From positions 1,567,501 through 1,631,500 of the forward strand of contig JAJIYY010000003.1 of assembly GCA_022702485.1 (NCBI GenBank): 64,000 nt of DNA, given 5' to 3'. Origin of the DNA: Simplicillium sp. C3G150-2 (Eukaryota; Ascomycota; Sordariomycetes; Hypocreales; Cordycipitaceae). The position numbers and the translations under genes were made by a program. How positions within the stretch are numbered: position 1 is the first letter of the stretch; each line of letters opens with the position of its first letter. Below are positions 26,263 through 38,875 of this stretch, in pieces. The notes below the pieces were generated by a model. The model saw only the letters and a program-made list of their open reading frames with translations, searched no databases and was not told the DNA's origin.

Positions 26263-29200
26263 ATGACTTGGTTAGACGCTGTCGCAGATACGGCTTTCGG
26301 CCCAGAGTTCAAAGACAAATTCGACTTCACACTCGAATTTGAACATGCGATTCTCTCAATTGGTCCCGCAGCGTTCCTGTTGCTGGGCATTCCCATTTTG
26401 GTTTTCCGATTTCGAAAACATCCCGCCATCATTTCGTCAGGATGGCTACTTTGGCTGAAACTTGTAAGTTGGGTCGATGGCTGCGCCTGTCCTTTGCGAT
26501 TACTGACCCAAATCTTGTCGTAGATCGCCGCCGCTGCGCTTGTGGCAGCTGATATCGCCCACATCGTGCTCTGGTGCCAAACTGGAGAACGCCGAACCAG
26601 TTTTGCCATTGCCAGTGCAGGGATGGCATGTGTGGCGGCCGCGACCCTTTTGCCAACACTCTACCTAGAACACCGCCATACCCTGCGTTCGTCTTCCTTC
26701 ATTGCCATTTGGCTTCTTGCAACAATCTTCTGCGACGCCACGAGAGCAAGGTCTTTGTTCCTGCGTGACCTCCGCCAGGTCGCGATCGTTGCGACGGTTT
26801 CCGCAGTGATCAAGGGAATCATCTTCTGCCTTGAAGAAGTCCCTAAATCACGATGGATAATCGATGAGGAAACAAAGAAGAACACGGGCAAACAAGCCGC
26901 CAGCGGATTTGTAAGTCGCAGTCTGTTCCTTTGGATCAATGGCATGTTCTACGCTGGCTTTAAGCGCGTCCTGAAGCTGGAGGATCTGGACAATCTCGGT
27001 CCATCTCTTGCTAGCGACCATCTTTTGGAGCATTTCCACAAATTCTGGACATCTGGTTTGTATTTGTAACGTCATACAACGGTACGAAAAAGTGTGCTAA
27101 TAATTGCACAGGCAATGGTTTTGTATCGGGGTACTTACCCACGGCCTGCTTCCGAGCCAATCTTGGACCATTTCTCAGTGCTGGTCCGCCGAGACTCTTT
27201 CTTGCCATATTTACCGTCTCACAACCTATACTTCTGAAGTCGGTCGTGAAATTCGTGCAAGAAGAGCAGAGACTGCCGGGCCATCGAGATGGGTTGATAG
27301 CCGCAGCCACTCTCATCTATGCCGGTCTTGCTGTAAGTTCGCCGCCAAATACTTTGAATCGCTCTGAAATTTGCTGAATGTTCTTTTTCATCGACTGCAG
27401 ATGGCCAAAGCTACGTACACGCAACGCACTGTCCGCTTTGGAACCCGTCTCCGTGGCATGCTGATTGCTGAGATATCCAACAAGTCACTTCGTCTGAAAC
27501 ACGCTGAGGCGCAAAAGGCCAAAAATATTTCCCTTACCAACACAGACATCCCTATTCTTTTGGTTTGTATGACAAGCTTTCACGACATGTGGGCAAATTC
27601 TCTTGAACTAGGTGTGAACCTTTACGTGCTGTACACGAATGCTGGAGCTGCGACGTCTTTGGTCATTTTCCCCGCCATTAGTAAGTTTCCCTTGCGATTT
27701 CTAACCCAATGTGTTCATCTTTTCTTGCGCCTGTTGAGCATCGTTGACAATTTTGGTTCCACAGTGTCTGGAATCACAGGCTATTTTGTCGGTAATCGCA
27801 TGCCGCCCGCGCGGAAGCTCTGGAACGAGTCCGTTACAACACGAGTCTCCCGAACATCCAATGTTTTGAGCCAGATCAAAGCCATCAAGATGACTGGCTT
27901 AGAAGGAGTTTTGACAAACTACATTCAGAAACTCAGGGAGAAGGAAATGGACTTGTCAAAGAAAAGTCGCTTTTGGTTGATGATCCTGTACTTCATCGGT
28001 GAGTAACTTCTCGGTTGCCTTGTTGGTGGTTTCCCATAAGCTAACCTTTGTGATAGGGACGGTCAGCGACAATATTACAGCCCCATTAGTATTGGCGGGT
28101 GGCATATTTTGGACAACTCTAGGCCAAAACTTCACCCCTGCCAACGTCTTCACGACGCTGGCGGTTGTGGCTCTCATCGGGCTGGGTTTGGATGCCCTGA
28201 TCACCGACTATTTCTTGATCCAGTCGGGCAAAGCCTGCATTGAACGTGTCCAAGATTATTTGGCCCAGGAAGAAATTGAAGATCCGCGACAGTCAGTTTT
28301 GCATTCTGAGCTTCCAGAGAAAGCGACACAAGAGGAGCGCGTTGAAGAGTTCGAGGAAAAGCCTATCGCTAACGGTGAGCGGCCATCGAATTGCATGATT
28401 GAGCTCCGCGATGCGACTATTAGCCCTCAAGGAGCCGATGAGGCAGTACTGGCCGCTGTAACATTGGGGGTAGATCGCGGGGAACTGGCAATGATGATTG
28501 GCCCTACTGGGTGCGGCAAAACGACCCTTCTACAGACTTTTTTGGGAGAGACCAATGTGACAGCCAAGTCGCTGTACGTCCGACCAGGGCAGATTGCCTA
28601 CTGTGGTCAGACCGCTTGGGTATGGAATGAAACCATTCAAGCAAACATCATTGGTGAAAGTCCTGTTAATATGGCATGGTATGAGGAGGTGGTCGAAGCT
28701 TTGTTACTGAAGAGAGACTTTGGGCGGCTCGCCAAAGGAGACCAGACGAAGGCGGGTAGCAACGGTGGTAACCTGAGTGGTGGCCAAAAGCATCGAGTTG
28801 TACGCGAAATTCTCATTTGTTTCTTCATTGCTCATGGCTTGCTAATTTTGTATCACAGGCTATGGCACGGGCACTCTATGCCCAGACACCGTTGTTCCTC
28901 ATGGACGATAACTTTTCATCACTGGACAGGCAAACAGCCGCAGAGATATTCACTCGCCTACTTGGAAAGGATGGTCTTCTCAGAAGGTCCGGCACAACAG
29001 TTGTTATGGCAACCCACTCCAGTAGGTTTACAGGTCATTGTAACGGTTTGCTCTCCTTGCTGACTTTCACACAGTTCAATTCCTGCAATTTGCCGATCGC
29101 ATCATCGCTATTGATGAGGAAGGCAAAGTAACAACAGAAGCCGATGTCGAAAACGTCAAACTGAATGCCCAGATTCAAAGGATCATTAGCGAAATCGAGA

Positions 29201-31543
29201 AGAACAGCCCGCATGCTGAGGATGACAATGAGGCGAGCGACGAAGAACACAGGGACCAACTCGATGAAGAAGACGCGGAAGCTAAGGCAGGAGCCATTGC
29301 TCGACAAAAGAGAGACATGACGATTTATGGCTTCTTTTTCAAAACTTTCCGGGCTTTGCACGTCTTTGGCGGACTTGGGTTGACACTCTTAACGGCATTG
29401 CTGGAAGTTTTTTGTGGTAGGTGTGAACATGCCCATGGCACGAATTTGCCTGCTAATCCATGAAAGATGGTTACATGAGAATTTGGATGGAATTACAACC
29501 ACATAATAGGCTATTCTACATTGGATATGCCACAATGACCGGAATCGCCGGATTCACTATGGGCGCGGCGGTGAGGTATGTGCAACATTTCTCCTTTTGA
29601 TATCACCACAGTCTCTAATAATGTCATTTATAGTGTATGGTTCTTCAGAAGTGTGCCATATTCCGCCTTGGTGGTTCATAGAATGCTTCTGGATTTGGTG
29701 ATGAGGTAAGTAAACTCGCTTCCATGGTTGGTTAGACATGATTGACCAATGTCACTAGGGCCAAGCTTTCATTCCTGACGTCGAGGGATCATGGTGGCTT
29801 GCTGAATAGGTTCAGCCTCGACATGTCCTTAATCACCCAGACGCTCGCGATATCTTACTGGCGAACAAGCTACCGTGAGTCAACTCAGTGCCCATAGCGC
29901 CATGTTACTTACAGTTATCTAGACTTTTTTAGGCTGCTCATTCGGATCGTGCTGATCATTGCCATCACAAAGTACACCACAGTACTTCTGCCCGTGTTGT
30001 TTGTCATGATCTACTTCATTCAGAATTACTACCTGCGAACCTCTAGACAGCTCCGGTATATGAACCTGGAGACCACAGCACCACTGGTCAGCCAATTCAC
30101 CGAATCTGCCACAGGCCTGCATCATATTCGGGCTTTTGGGTGGCAGGAGAAGCGCCAAGCAAGAACACTCGAGCTTCTCGATGTTTGCCAAAAGCCCCAT
30201 TACAGTCTTTTGATGGCAGAAAGATGGCTTGCCTTGTCAATGGATGGCATATCGACGATTATCGGCATCTTGCTGGTGACGATAGCTGTGTGGCTCGCAT
30301 ACGCTACGACAGCAGCTGGAGTTGGTCTGTCCTTGGTTTCATTGGTGTCTTTGAGCTTCGACACCAGTCACTTTGTTGAAGATTGGATGCTGCTGGAGAC
30401 ATCAATCGGAGCACTGTCCCGTCTCCGAGAGTTCATTCAGACAGCACCTCTTGAAGTGGATAGTGACAAGCCAGCTGAGTTGCCGAGAAATTGGCCTAAT
30501 AAGGGCGACGTTGTGATGAAGGATGTCGTAGCAAGTTATGAGTAAGTTTGACATGTTTGCATCCTTTTGAGTTCAGACACTAACGGCACCTCAACAGCTC
30601 CAAAACCGCCGCACCGCCTGTGTTGAACAACGTTTCCATCCGCATCGAAGCAGGGCAGAAGGTCGGCATTGTAGGCCGGACGGGGAGGTAAGAAAGCTTT
30701 CGTTTTTGAGCTGCGAGAAGAAAGCTGACATTGTTATACAGCGGGAAAAGCTCCCTGCTGCTGACTCTGCTTGGCTTTTTGGACTACACTGGAACCATCA
30801 CGGTCGACGGCGTTGACATCTCGAGAGTGCCTCGCCACATCTTACGATCAGCCATTACAACCATTTCGCAGGACAACATCGAACTTGAGGGAACAGTACG
30901 CTATAACCTGTGTCCTTGGGAGGAGGATATGAGCGAAAAGGAGGCTCACGCTGCAGCGATTAGTGCAATCCGTGTTCTGAAGCAGCTAGGGCTTCTGGAG
31001 ATTGTCAAACAACGCGGCGGTCTTGATGCGGACATGCTTAAGTTGGGTCTATCACACGGACAGAAGCAACTGATGTGCATCGCCAGATCATGCCTCAGAA
31101 ACGCCTCGAGGGGCACCAAGATCATCGTCCTCGATGAGGCCACAAGCAACTTGGATCACACAACGGAAACGATGGTTCTTAACATGCTCCACGAACTGTT
31201 CGACGAATGCACAGTGATCATGATTGCTCACCGCACGGAAACACTGGACAGGGTCAATATGATTGTTGAAGTGGCTGACGGCAAAATAGAGTCGATTAAG
31301 AACACTGAACCTAGGCAACACGAGATCAGTCAGCAAGAGGAGGTGGTCGACGGCGGCGACAATGACAGCGAGATCGAGATGGTGCTGAAAATGTCAAGTG
31401 AGACTGTTCCCGAGGTACATAAAACTACAAATCAGGCCCGAGAGGAAGTAGCTGGTAGAGCAAACCGTCTGATCGAGCACATTCGTGAAGCGTCAAGGTT
31501 GAAAGCGCAGGCAAAAGCCGAGAGGGCAGAAAGGCAAGGGTAG
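26263..31543 (+). CDS. Full-length ABC-C (MRP-type) transporter
   Basis: ATP-driven exporter of organic anions, conjugates or toxins. Fourteen exons join in frame to 1507 residues: 26263-26463, 26524-27055, 27112-27332, 27401-27680, 27765-27998, 28057-28799, 28859-29021, 29075-29416, 29467-29575, 29634-29705, 29759-29874, 29923-30541, 30598-30687, 30742-31543. An N-terminal hydrophobic TMD0 precedes the first core half. NBD1: Walker A GPTGCGKTT at about 638, signature LSGGQKH, Walker B LFLMDDNFSSLD. NBD2: Walker A GRTGSGKSS at about 1237, signature variant LSHGQKQ (His for the second Gly) and Walker B IIVLDEATSNLD. As usual in ABC-C, NBD1 lacks the catalytic Glu and NBD2 has it. The exon at 29467 uses an AAG acceptor. 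The C-terminal ~100 residues are charged and probably helical. Substrate unknown. Confidence 0.93.
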
Positions 31544-31940
31544 GATAGTAGTCGGGAGGGACAAAAGACGATGTTTATTTTCAGATTAATTTTGATTTAA
31601 ATTTCTGAGGTTTATCGGCTGCTGGGGCATTGCTTGTAAATAAAGTAATTCTTTTCTGTCTCGCGCCATAATTTTCATTTGTACTCTTGTGTCACCAGGA
31701 AGCAACTGCCTGCAATGCCTCCGCTGTAGCGCGCTATAACTGTTCCCGCTGCCTGCGTTGTAATTAGGCCCTGTTCTGACCTCCAGCCACTGACTTCTAA
31801 ACTGAAACTGAGTCACGACTCCACTGCGCAGTTTGTCGACCACCGAGCATCGGGTTCACTCCTCCACAGGAAGGTTTCTCTGCCGCCAATAGCTCATCTG
31901 CTAACAATAGACGTTCGGAAGAGAGACCTTCCAAATCAAC
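31544..31940. other. Short intergenic region
   Basis: About 0.4 kb between the ABC-C stop and the histidine phosphatase start, which are in tandem. Nothing recognised. Confidence 0.6.
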
Positions 31941-32752
31941 ATGCCGCCAACAGCAGTCTTGATTCGTCACGCCCAAGGCTTTCACAATGTTGAAAATAAG
32001 TCATCCCGGCATACTACCCCCAACTGCTGAGCTCGGTCAAGCTAACATCAGAGCACAAGATTACACTATACCGGATCCTGAACTGACAGAGTTGGGCCTT
32101 TCGCAATGCAGAGAGCTGCGAGAGTCTTTAAAGCATCGCTTTGGTCATTTGTCTGCCGAAGAGGCGGTTGTCATTGTCAGCCCAATGCTGCGCACCCTGC
32201 AAACAGCCACTGTAGCACTGGACTGGCTGAGGGATATAGGAGTCCGCTTTGTAGCCAATGCCGACTGGCAAGGTATGTTGCGAACGGTCTTGAAAAATAG
32301 GACATCTCAGCGTTACATAAGAACTAACGGTCTCTGCAGAAAATGGCACCAACCCCTGCGACACTGGGCGGGAGCTTACGGCGGATTTTACCACGCGCTT
32401 CCCACATGTTGACTTTTCTCAAGTAGATCCAGTATGGCCTGACAAGACGTCACCGGCAGGGGCACGTTACGCAATGACATCTGAAGCGATAGTCGAACGC
32501 GGTCGACTATGCCTCGAGGCTTTGCACGCAAGAAAGGAGAAGGTGGTGTTTGTGGTTTCTCACTCGGCTTTCCTTCGCGCAGGGGTGACAAGGTCATGGT
32601 TCTTCAACGCAGATTACCGCATTTTTGAGTTCCAAGGAGATGAAATGGACAATGGCAGACGGAAGATCGTCCAGGATGAGAGCACACTCACCGGCGGATT
32701 GGGATGGTCGAGGACGGAGAAGGTCGAGCTTGGAGAGATGTTGGTGATCTAA
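31941..32752 (+). CDS. Histidine phosphatase (phosphoglycerate mutase-like) family protein
   Basis: Three exons (31941-31999, 32052-32272, 32340-32752) encode 230 residues. The family's RHG motif appears as RHAQGFHN at residues 9-16, whose His10 would be the phosphorylated residue. Further family signs are the TELGLSQC block, VIVSPMLRTLQTA, and the second active-site His in VFVVSHSAFLRAG. Fungal proteins of this type are small cytosolic phosphatases of mostly unknown substrate. The acceptor of intron 1 was chosen because it restores the frame into AQDYTIPDPELTE. No sign peptide is seen. Confidence 0.88.
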
Positions 32753-34298
32753 TGAGACATGTATCACCTACTGCTGGTAGGTAAACCACCGATTGGATTC
32801 TTACGAATAGACAAATCAGGAAATCGAGTAAGCTGCTGTCGGGTAACCGGACCCGAAGGACGGTCCTTGCTGGCCCAGGTCGGCCGCACGTAGGCTTGTT
32901 GAACCAAGTGCAAGGATCCCCCAGGCCGAAGCACACGTTCGGCCGGTACCGAGCCCGTCAGCATAGAAGCAGCTACCAAGCACCTGCATTATGGTGTAAG
33001 CATGAGGAGCTTCACGCGCGCGGGGGCAAACCTCGTCGCTACTTGGGTGTTCTTTAGTGCGGGAAGAGGTGCGGTATTGAACAGCGGCCAATATTATTGA
33101 TAGATACCGGATCGATGATTTGGAGGGGTTCGCGTCAGCATGTGGTGGATAGAAGGTGCCGTCGGTATTACCAATATTATTATCGTTACTGGAGCGGTGA
33201 GAATCAGGAGAGACAAATGGATGAAATGGAGTCAAAGATGCGAGTAATTAGTTCGAGGCAATTGACGATGGGACTGACACGCTACGTATCAAAAGTCAAT
33301 CTTGTAATTGCACTGAGAGGGCGCCGAACTAAGCCAGTCACGGCATGTGGGAGAGCCTGTAGAACGCCGCCAGAGGTCTTCCCAAACAATAGCTTAGCTC
33401 TAGAAATGGAAACATTAGAACAAACTAATTACCACTGTCGATCTTGTGGCGTGTGTGTTCCCGAAACAGGGCTTTTCAAATTTAGTGCAGTTATGGCGAG
33501 CTCGCGCCCTGCATTGGTTCAGTACCTTGGTACTAAGTCATTAGGCAACGAAGTTAACCCATGTGTTGCGTATTCGGTACTCCAGACACTAATCGTCGTT
33601 TAGTCGTGTAGACGTCCCATGTGGTAATGACAGGATTTCCTGTAAAATCGGTACCTATGTTGTGGCATGCTTCGGTCTCGGGCTACTTGCCCCGCGGGCA
33701 CGGAACCTTTTTCCCACTTCGCGAGGTCAACCACCTCCGTCCTCTCGGGTCTGCTGATCACGAGGAACTTTAGTAGGCTTCGTATCGTCCTGTATGTTAT
33801 AGTGTTTTTGAACGTCATTTTAGATTGCCAGCATGAGCTGTTCGACAGTTTACCCGCGCCACGTTCAAGCTGGCAACCACATGCCGTGGTTCAGTCAACT
33901 CTTGGTACGATATAAAATGACCTGCATGATGGCTCGCTCAAGTACGCGCGTGCCATGTAGAGAGACTAGGGCCCATTATTCAGAGCGTGGCCCTCTGCCC
34001 TTTGCCATGCAAAATCACTGCTGAGTCTCCATACCAGTGCCGCAAATGTCGGCGCTATGATGATAAACGAGCGGCGAGATGACCGTCAACCGTCCGGTGT
34101 AACCTCTGACAAAGTCCCCAAATAATAAGGCTTATTACGCTAAAGCTTGCCGTGGGCTATTTCGGGCAAATATTCTCTTTCGTCGTAATTACATGAAGGC
34201 TCTTATTCCCACTTCTGTCTTATAAACGTTCGGAAATCCGGCGCACTAAACTTGGCGACTCGGCCGTAACGCAAACTCTGTTATCGAAATAAAGAACG
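32753..34298. other. Intergenic region, no gene supported
   Basis: About 1.5 kb. Open frames are short and lack protein features. It contains the promoter of the FAD monooxygenase. No repeat, tRNA or transposon sign noticed. Confidence 0.55.
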
Positions 34299-35707
34299 AT
34301 GCCTCTTCGGGTGATCTGCATTGGTGCCGGCGTGGCGGGCCTCTCTGCTGCCATCGCATGCCGTGAGAATGCCTCGAGCATTGTCCTTCTGGAAGCGGCG
34401 GAAAGCATTGAGAAGATGAATATTCGTGCAGCTGGTTTGGCGATCCATTCATGCGGCGCACATGTCATGCGAAACGTCCTTGGATTAGAGCCTGTCACTG
34501 ACGTTGACGCTGTCAAAGGCCAATCCATCAAGAATTTCAAATGGGTAGATGGAAGTTTACTCAGGGAGACGTCATTACCGCATCAAGACTGGTACACAGC
34601 ACACAGAGGATCATTACTAGATGCCTTATTAAAAAAGGCTACATCTACGGAGGAGAAGGGTGTCGCCGCTCAGTTATTATTAGGGAAAAGAGTCAAGGAG
34701 GTGGTAAGTAACTTCTCTACCAGTCAAGAAGCAAAATAATTTTTACTGACTCCCTATAGGACGTAGAATCTGGCAGAGTTGTCACAGAAGACGGTTCCAT
34801 TTACGACGCAGACATTATCATCGGAGGAGATGGCGTTCGCAGCGTCGCCCGCAAGGCTATCGTTGAAGAAGCCATCGTTGAACCGTCGGGATTTAGCGTC
34901 TACCGCTGGACCATGACACAAGCCGACTGGAAACATCTGCCGAACAAAGACCAAATTGATTCACTAATTGGTCCCGACGCACATCATATTATTGTCTGTG
35001 ACTCAGACGAGACACGATTGGTCACGTACCGGTGCCACGCCTCAGGTGTCGTCAACGGTTTGCTCGTTTTGCCCGATCACAGCCTGCCTCGGACTTCAGA
35101 GGACTGGGATGCGGCAGGCAATGTTGAACATTTAAGATTCATGGTTAAAGATATCTGCGAGCCTTTAAAAAGTATGGTGGACTGTGTCAAGTCGTGTGGT
35201 CTTTGGCAATTACGAAAGCAGGTGCCGCTGCGGAGATGGAACAAAGGCAAGGCTATCATCCTCGGAGATGCTGCTCATCCTATGCTGCCATTCCAATCTG
35301 CCGCCGGTGCCCTGGCCATGGAAGATGCCGAAGCTCTACAATATTGCTTAGCAGAGGTCAACTGGGAGCCCGAGCGAGTTCCCGAAGCGCTATCGCGGAC
35401 ATTCTGCCTGCGATTCTTGAGATGTTCAATTATTCAGCACTTTTCTAATGCTGGGCCATTCCGCTCAGAGGTTGTTGATAACGCAGCTAAATGGTCGCTG
35501 AAACATTCCGCTACTAATCCAGGAACCAGCGTACCGGTTATGACGAGAGGTGCAGATGACTTGGTGCAGCACAACATTGCGAGCAAGGTCGCGGCGTTGA
35601 TTGATGATATAGACCGTCTCACGCCGTCCAACTGGGTCATAGGATATAAGCTGCAAGACTTTTTGAAGACGCAGCAGGAGTATATATTAGAAGCACCATA
35701 TGCATAA
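34299..35707 (+). CDS. FAD-dependent monooxygenase, salicylate hydroxylase-like
   Basis: Class A flavoprotein monooxygenase that would hydroxylate an aromatic or related substrate with NAD(P)H and O2. Exons 34299-34703 and 34760-35707 give 450 residues. The N-terminal Rossmann motif is IGAGVAG (Gly9, Gly11, Gly14), the middle DG motif is IIIGGDGVRS, and the FAD-ribityl GD motif is GDAAHPMLPFQSAAG with Asp near 305. The C-terminal third (from about LSRTFCLRFL) is less like the usual family sequence. It converges on the hemerythrin-like gene with only 63 bp between stop codons. It could be a tailoring enzyme at the left edge of the peptide cluster or an unrelated catabolic gene; position alone does not decide. 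Confidence 0.87.
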
Positions 35708-35770
35708 ATCATAATACAATCATCCTAATGCTGCAAACTTAAGGTCGCGCTTCTCTCATCCAAGTGCAAT

Positions 35771-36639
35771 TCAAGGCAGAGCATATAGCGGCTTTGGCGT
35801 TCCGCTGCCGTCGCAACTCGCAAATTTCCACCATCCAGAATGCAACATCGACACGCCGTTGGCCAAGATCCATCGAACAGGGCCTGGCATAGGTGGCCAA
35901 TCAGCCCAGATCCCATCTTCCACAGTACGATCGAGGTTCAGTAAAAAGAAGACCACAACATCTGTGACACCGCCATTCATGATTGAACCCTCTCCCCACT
36001 TGTTGAAGACAGCCTCTGCCTTTTTATGTTCCAAAGATCCTTCTTTTGGAGTGTTGGGGTGGCTTTGAAGACTAGCGATGACATCGATTTCTTGACGGAA
36101 ATGCGTCTCAAATGGTTCCCGAAGACGGTTCAGAATGTCAATAAGCTTCTCTGGGGACAGGGCCGAGGGGCTGGATAGCTCATTCAAGTATGATCCGAGC
36201 TCTTCCACCACAACGACAATTGCATCTGAACAGTTAGCACCCCTTGATACCTGACAATATGTTGTCCTTACCATGCTCCTCATGCAACCCTTGAAAGACG
36301 TCCTCCCCAAGCAGCTTTTCTGCTTCCACAAATAAACCAGTCTCCTCTTCACGGGTATGTGTCTCTAAAAATTTGATCCATGTACGCGTGTAGCCCAAAA
36401 AATCAGCCTTGTCCGCTTCCTTGACGTGAGGCGCCTGCAGGTAGATGGAATTGAAGCCGCGGAAAAGTGCGTTGTGGACGTTACACATATGACTTGCTCC
36501 CTCAATCCACATATCATGCTAAATAATGTTAATCACAGACACTGTTCTTTCAGCTGATAAAATTTACGCGTTGAGTTTTGAACACCGGAGTTGGGATAAG
36601 TTCTAGGGGCGTGTCCGCCCATGTGGTGCTGCTCATCAT
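35771..36639 (-). CDS. Hemerythrin-like HHE-domain protein
   Basis: Exons 36639-36568, 36518-36272 and 36225-35771 encode about 257 residues. His and Glu residues are spaced as in HHE cation-binding four-helix bundles: HNALFRG, then THTREEETGLF, LHEEHG and HFRQEID, which would bind a di-iron centre. The N-terminal ~24 residues lack a clear targeting signal. Two adjacent Met codons (36639 and 36636) could start translation. Fungal hemerythrin-like proteins are poorly characterised; roles in oxygen, iron or nitric-oxide handling are possible. It converges with the FAD monooxygenase. Membership in the peptide cluster is uncertain. Confidence 0.85.
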
Positions 36640-37181
36640 AGTTTTTCGTAACTGATGATGCAGTTGAGCAGTGAAGCGCAGCAAACTTTCAAGAGAATTA
36701 ATGGGTTATGGGCTCGTTTTGAACGTTCATGTTGGTTCAATCTTGGTGCTCGGCAACGCGCTTTGCAAGGCGAACTCGGAGACATGTCAGATTTTGCTGC
36801 TAAGCATAAATCCACAAAATTGGCCTTGGCAATTTCAAGCCTATTAATCTGGAGTTTGGAATACTCAGAGTAACAATTATATTTAAATTCACGATCAAAG
36901 TAGACTATTGACTCTTTATCAAACAGCTCCGTGGCTTGCGCAAATGATATGATATTGGCATGTTTCGTGCCGCAGGAACTAGTCGCGCTGATTGCCACCT
37001 TGTCCATCTCCATACTAACAGCCTGGAGAGTACTAGATGCGACCGAGGGGGTGTAAACCCACTCGCTACGGTGGACTTGAGAAGATACCAGGTAGATTCA
37101 AGCGAAGTGAATCTGATATCGGGTGGACCCAGTTTGTTGGCCGCGAAGGCCAGTTCTGAATGTTAAATTTGCGCCGGCTCA
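36640..37181. other. Intergenic region
   Basis: About 0.54 kb upstream of the hemerythrin-like gene and downstream of the UstYa-like gene, both on the minus strand. No supported gene. Confidence 0.55.
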
Positions 37182-38144
37182 TCATCCTTCGTGATCATGC
37201 TCTAGCTGTGTCGGGTGGTCTTGGTGACTCTTCGATGAAGATGCCGCTACCTCTTCGCGAGTCCAATTGTTCAACATATAGAACTCCTCTGGCATCTTGA
37301 CCTCCTTGAAGTCCTTTGGCCTAGTTACATTGCGGCCCCAAGTAAGCGGTACCGAATGCTTCTCTTGCCAGTCCACGATGTCATCAAAGCTGCGACATTT
37401 GTGCGGCACATTAAAGTCTGGCCAGGGATTGGTTTGGGTCTCCAGCCATGTAAACGTGACGATGTCCAGACTTCCGCTACACATGATATTCTTCAGAAGG
37501 ATATCTGTGCAGTGGCTCAGATGGGCCCAGTGCATCTTCCCGTATGGCTTTCGATGCAATGTAGCGTTACGGTCGTATTCTTTCCATGCCTGGTATCGAA
37601 GTAGACCTAAACAATGTAACTGGTGGAACATGTCAATTTGACCCATGTAGGCGTCTTCTCCAAGTCCATATTCTGATGGGAACTTGACGGAGAGCTTGGG
37701 ATCTTTGCCGAGTTTGCGGATCTGTGCTTCAGATATGGGGAAAACTCGAATCGGCTCTAAGGAATCCCATGCTTCGTCTACTGCCTCGTTCTTGGCATAA
37801 AAATCTCGATATTTGTCGGTAAGGTTGGGTTTGAAGAGATCTCCCTTAATGATTGTATCGTAAGTGTGAAGGTTGATTGTGTCCCAAATTGGCGCTGCTA
37901 AAAGTCAGAGTATGATCAGCCATTCCGACTGTATTTACTTACAGTAGAACGATGTGCGCCGCAACATGTCCAACTCAGTTGGATGACTCTGAAAATACGA
38001 CAGAAAGTAAACCACAACAGATGAACAGAACAACGCAATGTTCAGTATTGAACACAGCGAGGCTCGTCGCCGCACCGTCCGTTCAAATGGCTTCTCGATG
38101 AGGTGCTCCGAGGATTCATTATCTGATTCTGAATGTTGATACAT
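37182..38144 (-). CDS. UstYa-family (DUF3328) oxidase A
   Basis: Two exons (38144-37943 and 37897-37182) give 305 residues. A single membrane segment at about residues 32-51 (ILNIALFCSSVVVYFLSYF) follows a basic cytosolic end, so the bulk should face the secretory lumen. The two HxxHC motifs that define the family are HQLHC at 159-163 and HLSHC at 193-197; both are intact. The NEAVDEAWDSL block matches the family's first conserved region. In ustiloxin, phomopsin and cyclochlorotine pathways such proteins catalyse oxidative cyclisation, hydroxylation or chlorination of peptides. Several Asn-x-Ser/Thr sites lie in the lumenal part. It is divergent from the small secreted-peptide gene at 38876. 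The starting ATG at 38144 is chosen over an upstream Met because it directly precedes the usual acidic N-terminus. Confidence 0.9.
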
Positions 38145-38875
38145 CTTTGGCAATGTTAATTGATGTAACTCAACGACTGGATTCCAACTAGAAGACGGAG
38201 CCAGCTCAAACAAGGTAAGATGAACTCGTTGCAACAGGGTCAGCAGTGCATTACTACAACCAGACAACACGTCTAGTCGGCAGCGTAAGCCAAAACCCTC
38301 GGCAATTGCGAAAATGTTCTTACCCTTTACAAATAATTTGAAATACTATCAAAAGTTCCTCAAGAGGCGCCAATTACGTGTCGCGTTAGTCCCTTCAGCG
38401 GTCGTTTGCCCGAGTCTAACTCTTGGCCATGCAAGCCAACCACTGCAAAAGGTCTGCGCCGAGTCGCTTGCACTGATTGGGCTCCATTTGTCATATGTCC
38501 TCAAGTTGTTAGTATGGATCTAGATTGGTCTATTTGCGAAGTGACTCCCAACGGGACGACAAAGCGGCTGCGGCACCACCTACACGACCTTCTTCTAGCT
38601 ATATTTGGTGATGGCCGAGCGGTCGTGTATGCAGTCAGCCACACATTATTGAAATAGCCGATAAACGTTCCCCAAATGCTAGCCCAGGGAAGGGTAAAAA
38701 GAGGTGGCGTCTGAACAACCCCAACTGCCTAATGAGGAAACATTGTGCTGAAGTAATGGCTGCGGGTATGACATCCCAGAAGCACCTTGGGGAAGTACAT
38801 ATATAGCTCACGGGTGCTCCTTTAGTCCATATTTCAAAATTTTAATAGAGATTATTTACAAATAAAAGCCTCATC
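38145..38875. promoter_or_regulatory. Divergent promoter region with a TATA box for the small peptide gene
   Basis: 0.73 kb between the divergent UstYa-A and small peptide genes. A clear TATATAG box lies at 38800-38806, 76 nt before the peptide's ATG. No other gene supported here. Confidence 0.6.

Noticed and set aside
33097..33603. 168-codon plus-strand open frame between phosphatase and monooxygenase
   Set aside because: Unusual composition with YYQYYYRYW run and no domain or splice context; not supported as a gene.
36655..36873. 72-codon plus-strand open frame near the hemerythrin-like gene
   Set aside because: No signal, domain or neighbour support; lies in the promoter side of the minus-strand gene.
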